A stretch of 64,000 nt of DNA. Origin: a virus. Positions 23,309 through 31,721 of the stretch are shown here, one piece after another (position 1 is the first letter of the stretch; every line of letters begins with the position of its first letter). The translations under genes and the position numbers were made by a program. The DNA is taken from positions 1-64,000 of the IMG/VR virus record IMGVR_UViG_3300035698_011749; one strand, given 5' to 3'. The notes below the pieces were generated by a model. It was not told the origin of the DNA. It was given only the letters and a program-made list of their open reading frames with translations, and did not search any database.

Positions 23309-23321
23309 AGGATAGCTTATA

Positions 23322-23735
23322 ATGCGTATTATTATTATTATATTATTAATCGTTATAAGTATTTCTATAAATACTCTTAATGATACTATTCATAAAGATT
23401 TATCTGAAATAAAAATTATTTTAACTAAGCCAAAAAACAATCATCACTTATATACAATAACAGCATACACAGCTCATAAATCAGAAACAAATAACAATTC
23501 TCAAAAAACAGCCATAATGGAAAAATCATTTCCTGGTCGGACATGTGCAGTCAGTAGAGATCTTATTCATTGGCTTGGTAAAAAAATCTATATTGAAAAT
23601 ATCGGAGTATTTAAAGTAAATGATTTAATGAATAAACGCTTTAAAAGACGAATTGATATTTGTGCTCCAACAAAGTCATTTGCAAAAATTTTTGGAAAAC
23701 GAACTAATATTAATGTAGTATTGCTTGAAAAATGA
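23322..23735 (+). CDS. Membrane-anchored 3D-domain (peptidoglycan-active type) protein
   Basis: The 137-residue protein has an N-terminal membrane anchor or signal (IIIIILLIVISISIN) and a 3D-like domain: TAYTAHKSE, a KTAIMEKSFPGRTCAVSRDL region, and VNDLMNKRFKRRIDIC carrying the key Asp residues. The 3D fold is shared with MltA-type lytic transglycosylases. Its early-operon place is unusual for a wall enzyme. Confidence 0.65.
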   Translation: MRIIIIILLIVISISINTLNDTIHKDLSEIKIILTKPKNNHHLYTITAYTAHKSETNNNSQKTAIMEKSFPGRTCAVSRDLIHWLGKKIYIENIGVFKVNDLMNKRFKRRIDICAPTKSFAKIFGKRTNINVVLLEK

Positions 23736-23746
23736 AAGGAAAATTT

Positions 23747-24121
23747 ATGAAAGCTGAAAGACCACAAACACTTAATGGATTTACACGAAAAATCAAAGCA
23801 GGTCTTGGTAATGTTTATATTACAATTAATGAGCTTGATAACATTCCATTCGAAGTTTTTGTTTCTACTGGAAAATGTGGTCAAAGTATTATGGCAAAAG
23901 CTGAAGTAGTTGGTAGACTTGTCAGTCTTGCCTTGAGAGCAAATGTTCCTATAAATGAAATTATTGCTCAACTTGAAGGTATTGCAGGAGAATATCCAAT
24001 TCCATATAAAGACGGTGTTATACTTAGTATTCCAGATGCTGTTGGAAAAGTACTTAAAGAAAAATATGGAGAAAATAAAAATGAAAAAGCAATACAACCG
24101 CAAAAAGAAAACAAACTTTAG
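23747..24121 (+). CDS. Stand-alone TSCPD domain (ribonucleotide reductase C-terminal type)
   Basis: The 124-residue protein (from MKAERPQTLNGF) matches the C-terminal TSCPD region of class II ribonucleotide reductases: GLGNVYITINE, PFEVFVSTGKCGQSIMAKAE, VGRLVSLALRANVP and SIPDAVGKVL. No catalytic reductase subunit is visible in the window. AAAGGA before this ATG decides the start. Confidence 0.8.
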   Translation: MKAERPQTLNGFTRKIKAGLGNVYITINELDNIPFEVFVSTGKCGQSIMAKAEVVGRLVSLALRANVPINEIIAQLEGIAGEYPIPYKDGVILSIPDAVGKVLKEKYGENKNEKAIQPQKENKL

Positions 24122-24347
24122 AAACCATACTAAAAACAGATTAAGTGAAAGATATAATGTTATTTTTACTAACCAAGATTTAATAAATATGGTAAATTTA
24201 ATTCAATCAAGAGAATCAAAAATAATCAAAGCTTTTTCAAATACCAGAACTTTACATAAAATTATTTATAAAGACATTGAAATGATTGTTATTTATAACA
24301 AGTACTATAAAGAAATCGCAACAGTTTTTGAAAAGGATATATTATGA
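24081..24347 (+). CDS. Hypothetical basic protein
   Basis: The 88-residue protein starts MKKQYNRKKKTNFRNH; GGAG is 9 bp upstream, inside the preceding gene, which it overlaps out of frame. RLSERYN ... TRTLHKIIYKDIEMIVIYN gives a small alpha/beta look like phage or toxin-type DUF proteins. Not identified. Confidence 0.5.
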   Translation: MKKQYNRKKKTNFRNHTKNRLSERYNVIFTNQDLINMVNLIQSRESKIIKAFSNTRTLHKIIYKDIEMIVIYNKYYKEIATVFEKDIL

Positions 24348-26893
24348 TAATACCAAAAATTAGTTCTACAACTACCAAAAAAGAGCAGAAAAAAACATTT
24401 GACGCTCTTGTAATAGAATGTCCACCAACTGATAATATTAAAACTGCAAAAATTGCTATGGTAGGTGAAGCACCAAGCAATATTGAATTGTTAAAAGGCG
24501 AGCCTTTTATTGGTCCTGCTGGAGCACAACTTAATAGAGTTTGTGCTGCTATCAGATTAGCAAGATATCAAATTTATTTGACTAATGCCTGTAAAGCAAA
24601 ATTACCAAATAATAATTCTGATAAACTTTGGACAATAAAAGGTTATCGACATCCTGATTGGAAAGAATTACAAACTCGCCTGATTGATGAACTTGCAGAA
24701 TTTGATGGTAAAGTAATAATGTTGCTTGGTGTAACAGCAATGATGTTATTGATTGATACACCACGCTTTAATTCAATAGGCAAATATCGCGGAAGTTTTT
24801 ATCCTGCCGAAGATTTCCCACATTTAAAAAACAAATTATCCGGAAAAGTAATTGGCTTATCTTATCATCCATCTTTTACAATGGATTACAAACAGCCAGT
24901 TCATTTCTATACAATGATTGCTGACTTTAGCAAGGCATTAAAAATTATTGACAAGCCTGAACTTTTGAATAATAATACAGATATCAAAATTCAATCATCA
25001 TTAGATGAAATTCTAAAATTCTATGCATTAGTAAAAACTAAAGAATATGTAGGATTTGATATTGAAGCTACACCGAAATTCATTACTTGTTTTAGTCTTG
25101 CAGTATATCATGAAGACAAAATAATTTCAATGTCAATTCCAATTATGAATAATCAAGGTAATATGTGGTCTGTTGAAGAAGAGATAAAAATTTGGATTGG
25201 TTTGGCAGAAATATTAGAAGATCCAAATATCAAAATACTTTGCCAAAATGGAATGTTTGATGTAATGTTTACACTTCGTACAATGAATATTAAAACAGAT
25301 AATTTCTTCTTTGATACAATGTTAGCGCAGCATAGAGTATATACAGAACTTCCAAAAGGTCTTGATTATTTAACAGCTGCTTATACATATTATCCATACT
25401 ACAAAGATGAAGGAAAACAATCACATCTTAAAGTTATTAAAGACTGGAAACAGTATTGGAATTATAATGCTAAAGATGCTGCATATCTTTTACCAATTAC
25501 CGAAGCTTTAATTACAGAATTGGAAGAATTTGAATCTACAAAATCTATGGATTATATGATGAATCTCCATAAACCATTAATGGAAATGGAATTTAATGGG
25601 ATATTAACTGATAGAAAAGGAATTATAAAAGCTTGTAAAGAATATAACGAAAAAATAATTGTAATACAAAAAGATTTAAATGAATTAGTCAGTAAACAAA
25701 CTAACAAAAGACTTAAAGAAATTAATCCTAACTCTCCAAAACAAATGATTGCTTATTTTTATGGATTTTGTATGATTAAGCCTTACATTAGCCGAATATC
25801 AGGTAATGCTACTTGCGATTCAGTTGCATTACATCGAATAGCCAAGAAAGGAAAGAAAGGAGCTGAAGAAGCTAAACTTGTAATTAAGATACGTAAATAT
25901 AAGAAATTAGTTTCAACTTATTTTGAAGTACCAATAGATAACGATAATCGTCTTCGATGTAACCATAAAATAACTGGAACCGTATCTGGTAGAATAGCTA
26001 CTGAACGTACTTATTTTGGCACTGGAACAAATCTTCAAAATCAACCTTATCTCTTTAAATATTATCTTATTTCTGATCCAGATTGGATTTTATGCGAATG
26101 TGACCTTGCCAAGGCAGAAGCTCACGTAGTTGCGTATCTTACTCAAGATGCAAATATGATTCAATCATTTGAATCAGGAATTGATGTACATTCATTTAAT
26201 GCGAGCAAAATATTTAACATACCTATTGAAGATGTTATTAAAGAAGCAAAAGAAAAGAAGATGGATCCAAAAAGTACAATGCGTTTCATGGGTAAAAAAG
26301 TTGTCCATGCGAGCAACTATTCAATGGGACCGCAAACCTTTTCAGATAACCTCGCTAAAGAAGAAGTTTTTATGTCACAGTCTGAATGTAAAATACTTCT
26401 TCAAAATTATCAGGATCGTTTTCCTGGTCTAAAAAGATGGCATCGTTCAATTGAAGAAGAAGTTCAAAATTCAAGAGTTCTTTATAATTTATTTGGCAGT
26501 CCAAGAAGATTTCTTGGTGTTATGGGGCCAGCCTTATTTAGAAATGCTTACAGCTATAAGCCACAATCAACAGTTGCTGAACTTCTAAATCGTGGAATGA
26601 TTAAAATTGCTAATGATTCCAGGCTTGGCAAAGATGGTTTTGATATTAGATTATTAACAACTGTCCACGATTCAATTCTATTTCAATTCCATAAAAGTAA
26701 ACTTCCCAACCTGCTTCAAATCTTACTAATAATTGAAGACCATATGACACATACATTTACTTACAAAGGTAGGAGCTTTACCATCGGCTTGGATGCAAAA
26801 ATTGGTACTCAATGGGCTGGTAAGACAGCAGAAATTAATCCATTTACCCAAGAAGAAATTGATGCATCAATTGAAAAGATTGGATTAGATTAA
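24344..26893 (+). CDS. Uracil-DNA glycosylase/3'-5' exonuclease/family A DNA polymerase fusion
   Basis: The 849-residue protein has three parts. The first (about 35-200) is a UDG-superfamily domain with GEAPSNIELLKGEPFIGPAG (41-60) and HPS (175-177). The second (about 225-400) is a DEDDy exonuclease with D239/E241 (FDIEAT), N302/D306 (QNGMFD) and Y374/D378 (YNAKD). The third (about 410-849) is a PolA core with motif A CDLAKAEAH (D587), motif B MRFMGKKVVHASNYSMG and motif C HDS (775-777). Motif C is HDS where most family A enzymes have HDE. The four-Cys Fe-S set of family 4 UDGs is not seen. Main replicative polymerase. Confidence 0.92.
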   Translation: MIIPKISSTTTKKEQKKTFDALVIECPPTDNIKTAKIAMVGEAPSNIELLKGEPFIGPAGAQLNRVCAAIRLARYQIYLTNACKAKLPNNNSDKLWTIKGYRHPDWKELQTRLIDELAEFDGKVIMLLGVTAMMLLIDTPRFNSIGKYRGSFYPAEDFPHLKNKLSGKVIGLSYHPSFTMDYKQPVHFYTMIADFSKALKIIDKPELLNNNTDIKIQSSLDEILKFYALVKTKEYVGFDIEATPKFITCFSLAVYHEDKIISMSIPIMNNQGNMWSVEEEIKIWIGLAEILEDPNIKILCQNGMFDVMFTLRTMNIKTDNFFFDTMLAQHRVYTELPKGLDYLTAAYTYYPYYKDEGKQSHLKVIKDWKQYWNYNAKDAAYLLPITEALITELEEFESTKSMDYMMNLHKPLMEMEFNGILTDRKGIIKACKEYNEKIIVIQKDLNELVSKQTNKRLKEINPNSPKQMIAYFYGFCMIKPYISRISGNATCDSVALHRIAKKGKKGAEEAKLVIKIRKYKKLVSTYFEVPIDNDNRLRCNHKITGTVSGRIATERTYFGTGTNLQNQPYLFKYYLISDPDWILCECDLAKAEAHVVAYLTQDANMIQSFESGIDVHSFNASKIFNIPIEDVIKEAKEKKMDPKSTMRFMGKKVVHASNYSMGPQTFSDNLAKEEVFMSQSECKILLQNYQDRFPGLKRWHRSIEEEVQNSRVLYNLFGSPRRFLGVMGPALFRNAYSYKPQSTVAELLNRGMIKIANDSRLGKDGFDIRLLTTVHDSILFQFHKSKLPNLLQILLIIEDHMTHTFTYKGRSFTIGLDAKIGTQWAGKTAEINPFTQEEIDASIEKIGLD

Positions 26894-26902
26894 GGAGACG
26901 GA

Positions 26903-27082
26903 ATGTATGAATTTTATAATGGCATAATGGATTGGCTAGGGATGTATTTGTCTACCTTTTATATACAGCTAATTATTATAGTCGTGATTGAACTGTATAC
27001 ATACATCATACTAAGCGGTACAGAGTGGGGAATGGGTAATGTTAAAAGAAAAGATATTATTGCTCCTTTGGACACATCTTAA
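26903..27082 (+). CDS. Small membrane protein
   Basis: The 59-residue protein has one membrane helix (FYIQLIIIVVIELYTYIIL) and AAGGAGA before the ATG. The MDWLGM segment recalls IDWLGD in the 15809 peptide. Function is unknown. Confidence 0.45.
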   Translation: MYEFYNGIMDWLGMYLSTFYIQLIIIVVIELYTYIILSGTEWGMGNVKRKDIIAPLDTS

Positions 27083-27171
27083 TAGTAAATATTCACCTAA
27101 GAACAAACATTCCAAATAATAAATACTATTAATAACTCAGTTAAATCTCATACAAAATAAGGAAATATTAT

Positions 27172-28434
27172 ATGGCGCGACAACTCTCCGACTGGCTCGA
27201 ATATTATATGAAATATACACAGCGTACAGAACCACCAGAATTATATCATTTATGGTCAGGATTAACAGCAATCAGCTCGGCATTACGTCGAAAATGTTTT
27301 TGTAATTGGGGCGCACTGAGAGGTCTAATTTATCCCAATGTTTTTGTATCTTTAGTTGGTCCGCCTGGAGGTAGAAAAGGAACTGCTATGAGAATAGCAA
27401 AAGATTTCGTACATAAACTTGATGCACCAATGGGGGCAGATTCTTTAGGCTCAACTCAGGCATTATATAGAGAATTAATGGAAAGTGAAGATTCATATGT
27501 AGACCCACAAGGAATCACTCGCAAACATAAAAGTCTTTCAGTATGGGCAGAAGAATTTCAAGTATTTTTATCTGATAGAGATCAAATGTTAATACCATCA
27601 TTAACTGATCTTTTTGATTGTGCTGATGTTTGGAAATATAAAACATTATCCAGAAAAACTGAAGATATATCAAATTGTTGGATTACAATCATTGGAGCAA
27701 TTACGCCAGATTTATTGCAAGACAAATTAACTCGCATTGCTGTTGGTGGTGGTCTTATATCTCGAATTATTTTTATAGTTGGTTACGGTCCAAAACAGCG
27801 AAAAGCACTACAATTTCTAACAGAAGAAGAAGAAGAAATACAACAAAAATTAAAAGATGATTTACAAGAAATTGCAAATTTATCGGGCCAATTTGTCCTA
27901 TCTAAAGATTTTCTTCGATCTTATGTTCGCTGGTATGAACAAGAATATGATGAATCTGGAGTTCCATCAGATAAATTTCTTGGATATAATCACAGGCGGC
28001 CACTTCATATAAATAAAGTTTGTATGTTATTATCAGCATCTGAATCTAATGATATGATTCTTACAGATAAACACTTTGAGAAAGCTTTAGCAGTTATGCA
28101 AATAACCGAGCAAGAAATGCCAAATGCATTTTATGGTCTTGGACTGGCAAGTCAAGCAAATGTATATGCAAAAATCTTATCTTTTATTGAAGCTAAAGAT
28201 TCTTTTGATTGGTCTGAATTATTACGTAATTTTCATCTTGATGTAGAAAACATTACTCAACTTCGTGGATATATTGAAATGGCAGAACAGTCTGGATTAA
28301 TAACTTGTGAATCTTCTGCCACTACTTGTGTATATACAGCGATTAAAACACCAACTATTATTCATGATCCAACTTATATTGAAAAAACTATTTTTAGGTT
28401 GATGGATCGGAATGTGATTAAACAACTGGAATAA
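27172..28434 (+). CDS. DUF3987-type replicative primase-helicase
   Basis: The 420-residue protein starts with ...YHLWSGLTAISSALRRK and carries a P-loop VSLVGPPGGRKGTA (about 60-73) and a Walker B-like LSVWAEEFQVF (about 123-133). These are features of DUF3987 RecA-like ATPases that work as phage replication helicases. GRKGTA has Gly where Ser/Thr usually follows Lys, then Thr. Lies next to the polymerase. Confidence 0.75.
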   Translation: MARQLSDWLEYYMKYTQRTEPPELYHLWSGLTAISSALRRKCFCNWGALRGLIYPNVFVSLVGPPGGRKGTAMRIAKDFVHKLDAPMGADSLGSTQALYRELMESEDSYVDPQGITRKHKSLSVWAEEFQVFLSDRDQMLIPSLTDLFDCADVWKYKTLSRKTEDISNCWITIIGAITPDLLQDKLTRIAVGGGLISRIIFIVGYGPKQRKALQFLTEEEEEIQQKLKDDLQEIANLSGQFVLSKDFLRSYVRWYEQEYDESGVPSDKFLGYNHRRPLHINKVCMLLSASESNDMILTDKHFEKALAVMQITEQEMPNAFYGLGLASQANVYAKILSFIEAKDSFDWSELLRNFHLDVENITQLRGYIEMAEQSGLITCESSATTCVYTAIKTPTIIHDPTYIEKTIFRLMDRNVIKQLE

Positions 28435-28958
28435 GGAGAAAATTTATGGGTGTTGACTGTAATCTTAAAATAAATAATAAATATTTTCAACTTGATAGAT
28501 GGTATGTTTTTTATTCAATTTTTAAATCAACAAAAATATATACAAAAACTGAGGCATTACTAAAAATTAATAATTTACTAAAAAAAGAAAATCTTGGAAA
28601 AGAATATCTTGAAAAAGAAGATATTGAGTATTACTCTTATTGGCTATTAGTAGCAAAGAAAGCAATTGAAAAAGCTAATAAAGATGATAAGATAATATTT
28701 TATAATGAAAATGATTTACCAGATGATGGTATAATTAAATTACCATAAGAATCTTTAGTCCTCCAATTGATGCTATAAATTCATTAAATTGATAATTCTT
28801 TATTATATTTTGAATCAATATATTATCGTCAAATGAATTATGGCTTAGACATAACTTTTATTAATGATTTTGTTATTAGAGTAAAAGAGTTTTATAATCA
28901 AAATACAGCAGGTCATATATTTTTATAAAATTAAAATCGGAATGTGATTAAACAATTG
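28406..28958 (+). repeat. Duplicated end of the primase-helicase gene flanking a small gene
   Basis: The 23-mer ATCGGAATGTGATTAAACAA-Y-TG occurs at 28406-28428 (last codons of the 27172 gene) and again at 28936-28958 in non-coding DNA. The 28446 gene lies between, so that cassette probably entered with duplication of the gene end. From 28749 to 29004 only this copy and a 31-codon frame (28834) are seen. Confidence 0.65.
28446..28748 (+). CDS. Hypothetical protein in a duplicated-end cassette
   Basis: The 100-residue Lys/Tyr/Ile-rich helical protein has AAGGAG upstream. No family is recognised. The very AT-rich make-up and the flanking repeat suggest a late addition. Confidence 0.5.
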   Translation: MGVDCNLKINNKYFQLDRWYVFYSIFKSTKIYTKTEALLKINNLLKKENLGKEYLEKEDIEYYSYWLLVAKKAIEKANKDDKIIFYNENDLPDDGIIKLP

Positions 28959-29004
28959 AAAGGAAGAAAATAATATTAACCACAATTAATCAAAGGAGAA
29001 AAAA

Positions 29005-29673
29005 ATGACAGATCAAATTGAAAGAAATGATGAAAAAAGAAATGATGAAGAAAGTAAAAAGATTTTATTCTTCGATACTGAGACATCAGATTTCATTAAA
29101 AAAGCATTATCAGCTAACGACCCAGAACAGGCATGGTGTGTTCAAATTGGCGCATTGCTTACAGATTTAGAAGGCAATGAAATTGATAAACTCAACGTAA
29201 TTATTAAAGCCAATGGTAGATCTATGAATCACTATGCTGAAGCAGTTCACGGCATTAGTGTCGAACATGCTGATGAATTTGGCATCGAGGAATTAGAAGC
29301 AGCTGAGCAGTTTGGCCTTTTATTGAGACAAGCCAACCTGGTTGTTGGTCATAATTTCGATTTTGATTGGAAATATGCCATGCATCTTCTTGAAAGAAAT
29401 ATGGATAAATTAAGTGACGAAGCCAGATCAGCTTTCTATCTTGATCTGCCAAATTATTGTACTATGAAAGACAAGATAGTTGTAAAATTTTGTGGATTAA
29501 AAAATAAAGCCAACAGGCCGAAGTGGCCGAAATTAATTGAGCTTCATTCGATTTTGTTTGATGAAGAGTTTGACGGAGCTCACGATGCATTTGCTGATAT
29601 TGTAGCTACAGCAAGATGTTATTTTGGATTGATTAAACGAGGTGTTATTGAATCAAAGTTGAATAATAACTAA
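29005..29673 (+). CDS. DnaQ-like (DEDDh) 3'-5' exonuclease
   Basis: The 222-residue protein has Exo I FFDTETSD (about 22-29), Exo II VVGHNFDFDW (about 112-121) and Exo III HDAFADIVATA (about 192-202) with the DEDDh His. A separate proofreading or repair exonuclease in addition to the one in the polymerase. AAAGGAG upstream. Confidence 0.87.
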   Translation: MTDQIERNDEKRNDEESKKILFFDTETSDFIKKALSANDPEQAWCVQIGALLTDLEGNEIDKLNVIIKANGRSMNHYAEAVHGISVEHADEFGIEELEAAEQFGLLLRQANLVVGHNFDFDWKYAMHLLERNMDKLSDEARSAFYLDLPNYCTMKDKIVVKFCGLKNKANRPKWPKLIELHSILFDEEFDGAHDAFADIVATARCYFGLIKRGVIESKLNNN

Positions 29674-29678
29674 TCGCT

Positions 29679-29692
29679 GTTCATAAATGAAC
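29679..29692. promoter_or_regulatory. Copy 4 of the dispersed palindromic site
   Basis: GTTCATAAATGAAC (extended to 16 bp with flanking T/A) lies 5 bp after the exonuclease stop; ACCAATTAAAGGAA follows, nearly the same right flank as copy 3. Confidence 0.55.
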
Positions 29693-29778
29693 ACCAATTA
29701 AAGGAAACTATTCCAGTTATTTTTGATGATATTAATAACTGATAACATAATTATTAACTCAAACAAAGGAGAGAAAAA

Positions 29779-30093
29779 ATGAATAATGAAGAATTTGATA
29801 TTGAATTAGAAAAATCTATCCTTCGAAGTAAAAAACTTCTAATGAAGAAAAAGTCAGAATATTCAGAAGAATCTGAAAATCGTCTTAACCAGTTTTATCG
29901 TGCCGGATCTGCACAAAACATTTATCCAACTGAAGCTCTAATAGGCATGGCTATGAAACATGTAACATCTATAGCTGATATGGTAAAAAATCCTTATAAG
30001 TATAATACACGCAAATGGAATGCAAAAATTACAGATCTTCGCAACTATACTTTCCTTCTTGATGCATTAATTAGAGATATGCAAATTGAATAA
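29779..30093 (+). CDS. DUF1599-like protein, last early gene
   Basis: The 104-residue helical protein (KKKSEYSEESENRLNQFYRA ... MKHVTSIADM ... KITDLRNYTFLL) resembles DUF1599-type phage proteins thought to act on nucleotides. The match is from pattern only. A terminator follows directly. Confidence 0.55.
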   Translation: MNNEEFDIELEKSILRSKKLLMKKKSEYSEESENRLNQFYRAGSAQNIYPTEALIGMAMKHVTSIADMVKNPYKYNTRKWNAKITDLRNYTFLLDALIRDMQIE

Positions 30094-30105
30094 ATATCCA
30101 TAATT

Positions 30106-30160
30106 AAAAAAGGGCTATTCAAAATCAATCTGGATAGCCCTTTTTTACTTTTTTATTACC
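30106..30160. terminator. Bidirectional terminator between the converging operons
   Basis: GGGCTAT (30112-30118) pairs with ATAGCCC (30134-30140), extendable by two pairs. A6 lies before it and T6 after it, so it works for both strands. It ends both the early plus and the late minus transcripts. Confidence 0.9.
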
Positions 30161-30178
30161 AACCTATTGAAAAAAAGT

Positions 30179-30649
30179 TCACGGTGCGGTATAAATCACT
30201 TTCCGATTCTTAGGACTCGCAGCAGAAGCACCACCAATTCTGATTCCACGGTATACCCACATCCTTCGCGGTTTCCACATCTTATCCTCTTTGCAGGTTT
30301 TAATAAGCTGCTTATCCCAAACAAGCCGCCATTCCTGCCCCATTTTTTCCATCCTCATCAATTCAAACCCGCCATCATGCTCAAGAGATCCCCGCATAAA
30401 TGACTTTAAGAAAGCCTTAAGCAATCTTTGGCCGATAAAGGGAATCCTATTGAAGAAAGCGGCAATGAACTTTGTCGGACCGCTCGGGCCGTCCCACGCA
30501 TACCCCCACTGAATTTTCAAAGTGCCGTCCGAAGTCAGCATTATAAAACGAGTACCGATAGTTTCCTTTGGATAGATGTCAACATGACCAACGTATGTTT
30601 CAGCAAGAATATAGATCCCGCACTTTTTATAATATTTAATGGTTTTCAT
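30179..30649 (-). CDS. DUF1353-like phage protein near the lysis genes
   Basis: The 156-residue protein begins MKTIKYYKKCGIYIL; GGAGG before this ATG decides the start. The GYAWDGPSGPTKFI and MRGSLEHDGGFELMRM motifs are like DUF1353-type proteins often found with phage lysis genes. Its biochemical role is not known. Confidence 0.6.
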   Translation of the reverse strand: MKTIKYYKKCGIYILAETYVGHVDIYPKETIGTRFIMLTSDGTLKIQWGYAWDGPSGPTKFIAAFFNRIPFIGQRLLKAFLKSFMRGSLEHDGGFELMRMEKMGQEWRLVWDKQLIKTCKEDKMWKPRRMWVYRGIRIGGASAASPKNRKVIYTAP

Positions 30650-30806
30650 TATCAGCCTCCCTGATCTGCTTTTTAACTCCGAGGTCAAGTGCTAAGGCTT
30701 TCCTTAATGCGAGATTGTTTTTCTTGCGTAAAGCCAAGAATTTTATAATTTTCTTTTTAAGCCTAATGTGCTCCTTCTCCAGCCACTTCAAGTTTTCTAT
30801 AGCCAT
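30636..30806 (-). CDS. Small basic helical protein of the lysis region
   Basis: The 56-residue protein starts MAIENLKWLEKEHIRLKKKI and is a probable coiled coil. GGAGG precedes the ATG, and it overlaps the next gene by 14 bp. Could be a lysis accessory; not identified. Confidence 0.5.
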   Translation of the reverse strand: MAIENLKWLEKEHIRLKKKIIKFLALRKKNNLALRKALALDLGVKKQIREADNENH

Positions 30807-30829
30807 GGCGGACCTCCTTAACTAAATAC

Positions 30830-31261
30830 TTAATCAGGACAAATGTTAATAAGATTTGATCTAAATAAATCTAAATCAAAATTCCTTCCAGGGCATGTTT
30901 TATTTGCAAACTCTTTGTGGCCTTTTACATTTAAATTAGAAATATTATATATTCTTTGTAACCAATTAACTAATCTAAGTCCAGCAGCCCACATATCTTT
31001 AGGTACTTTATCTATATCATAATTTCCAATAAAACAAATTCCAATAGATTTCGAATTCATTCCTATTACATGAGCACCAACTCGATCAGATATTCTACCT
31101 GCAATAATTTCATAATGCTTATTAACTAATTCAATTCCCCAATGATAACCTATCGCATTCCAGCCTAATGTTTTAGTATGATACTTGCGAATAGCATCCC
31201 AGGAAACTGTTCCACTATCTTTTGTAAGCGAGTGATGAATTATGACATATTTAGGAATCAT
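30830..31261 (-). CDS. Endolysin: N-acetylmuramoyl-L-alanine amidase (T7-lysozyme type)
   Basis: The 143-residue amidase_2 protein has zinc ligands in VIIHHS (His9/10), GHKEF (about residue 114) and KTCPGR (about residue 122), and the GYHWGIEL catalytic loop. Cleaves the amide between MurNAc and L-Ala. No signal peptide, so a holin is needed for release. Confidence 0.92.
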   Translation of the reverse strand: MIPKYVIIHHSLTKDSGTVSWDAIRKYHTKTLGWNAIGYHWGIELVNKHYEIIAGRISDRVGAHVIGMNSKSIGICFIGNYDIDKVPKDMWAAGLRLVNWLQRIYNISNLNVKGHKEFANKTCPGRNFDLDLFRSNLINICPD

Positions 31262-31264
31262 TAG

Positions 31265-31705
31265 TTACCTTCCAGCAATATCAAACCAAGCTTTAACCCA
31301 AGCAAGTAGAACAGCCCCAGATAAACCTCTATTCCACCAAGTTTGCTTAGCTTTAAGATCATTTGATGTTGTTTCTATTTCACTTAATTTTTGTTTAAAG
31401 CCAGCTTTTCCTTGCGTGCCTATTAAACAATGTTCTATATCAGCTACAGTTCCAAATAAACCTTTACTATCTGGAACATCTTTTATACCACAAACAATAG
31501 TTGTTAAATCAACAACATTACGAGTAATGCCACCAGTACCATCCAAACCAAATATAACTTTTTTTACTTCTTTTAAATTATTATCTATTTTATCACTAAC
31601 AATCTGAAAGTCTTTTTTAATTTCTTGTCTATGTTCTTTTATTTGAATATCAACTTTATTAGACATCTTTTCCATAGCAGTAAGAATTTCTCTTTTATCT
31701 TCCAT
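31265..31705 (-). CDS. Coiled-coil protein with a hydrophobic C-terminus (possible holin)
   Basis: The 146-residue protein has an N-terminal coiled coil (about 1-50) and a C-terminal hydrophobic segment (GLSGAVLLAWVKAWFDIAG). It lies directly before the endolysin. The plan is like XhlA-type holin components, but this is inferred from layout and one membrane helix. Confidence 0.5.
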   Translation of the reverse strand: MEDKREILTAMEKMSNKVDIQIKEHRQEIKKDFQIVSDKIDNNLKEVKKVIFGLDGTGGITRNVVDLTTIVCGIKDVPDSKGLFGTVADIEHCLIGTQGKAGFKQKLSEIETTSNDLKAKQTWWNRGLSGAVLLAWVKAWFDIAGR

Positions 31706-31721
31706 TGATATGTCTCCAAAG

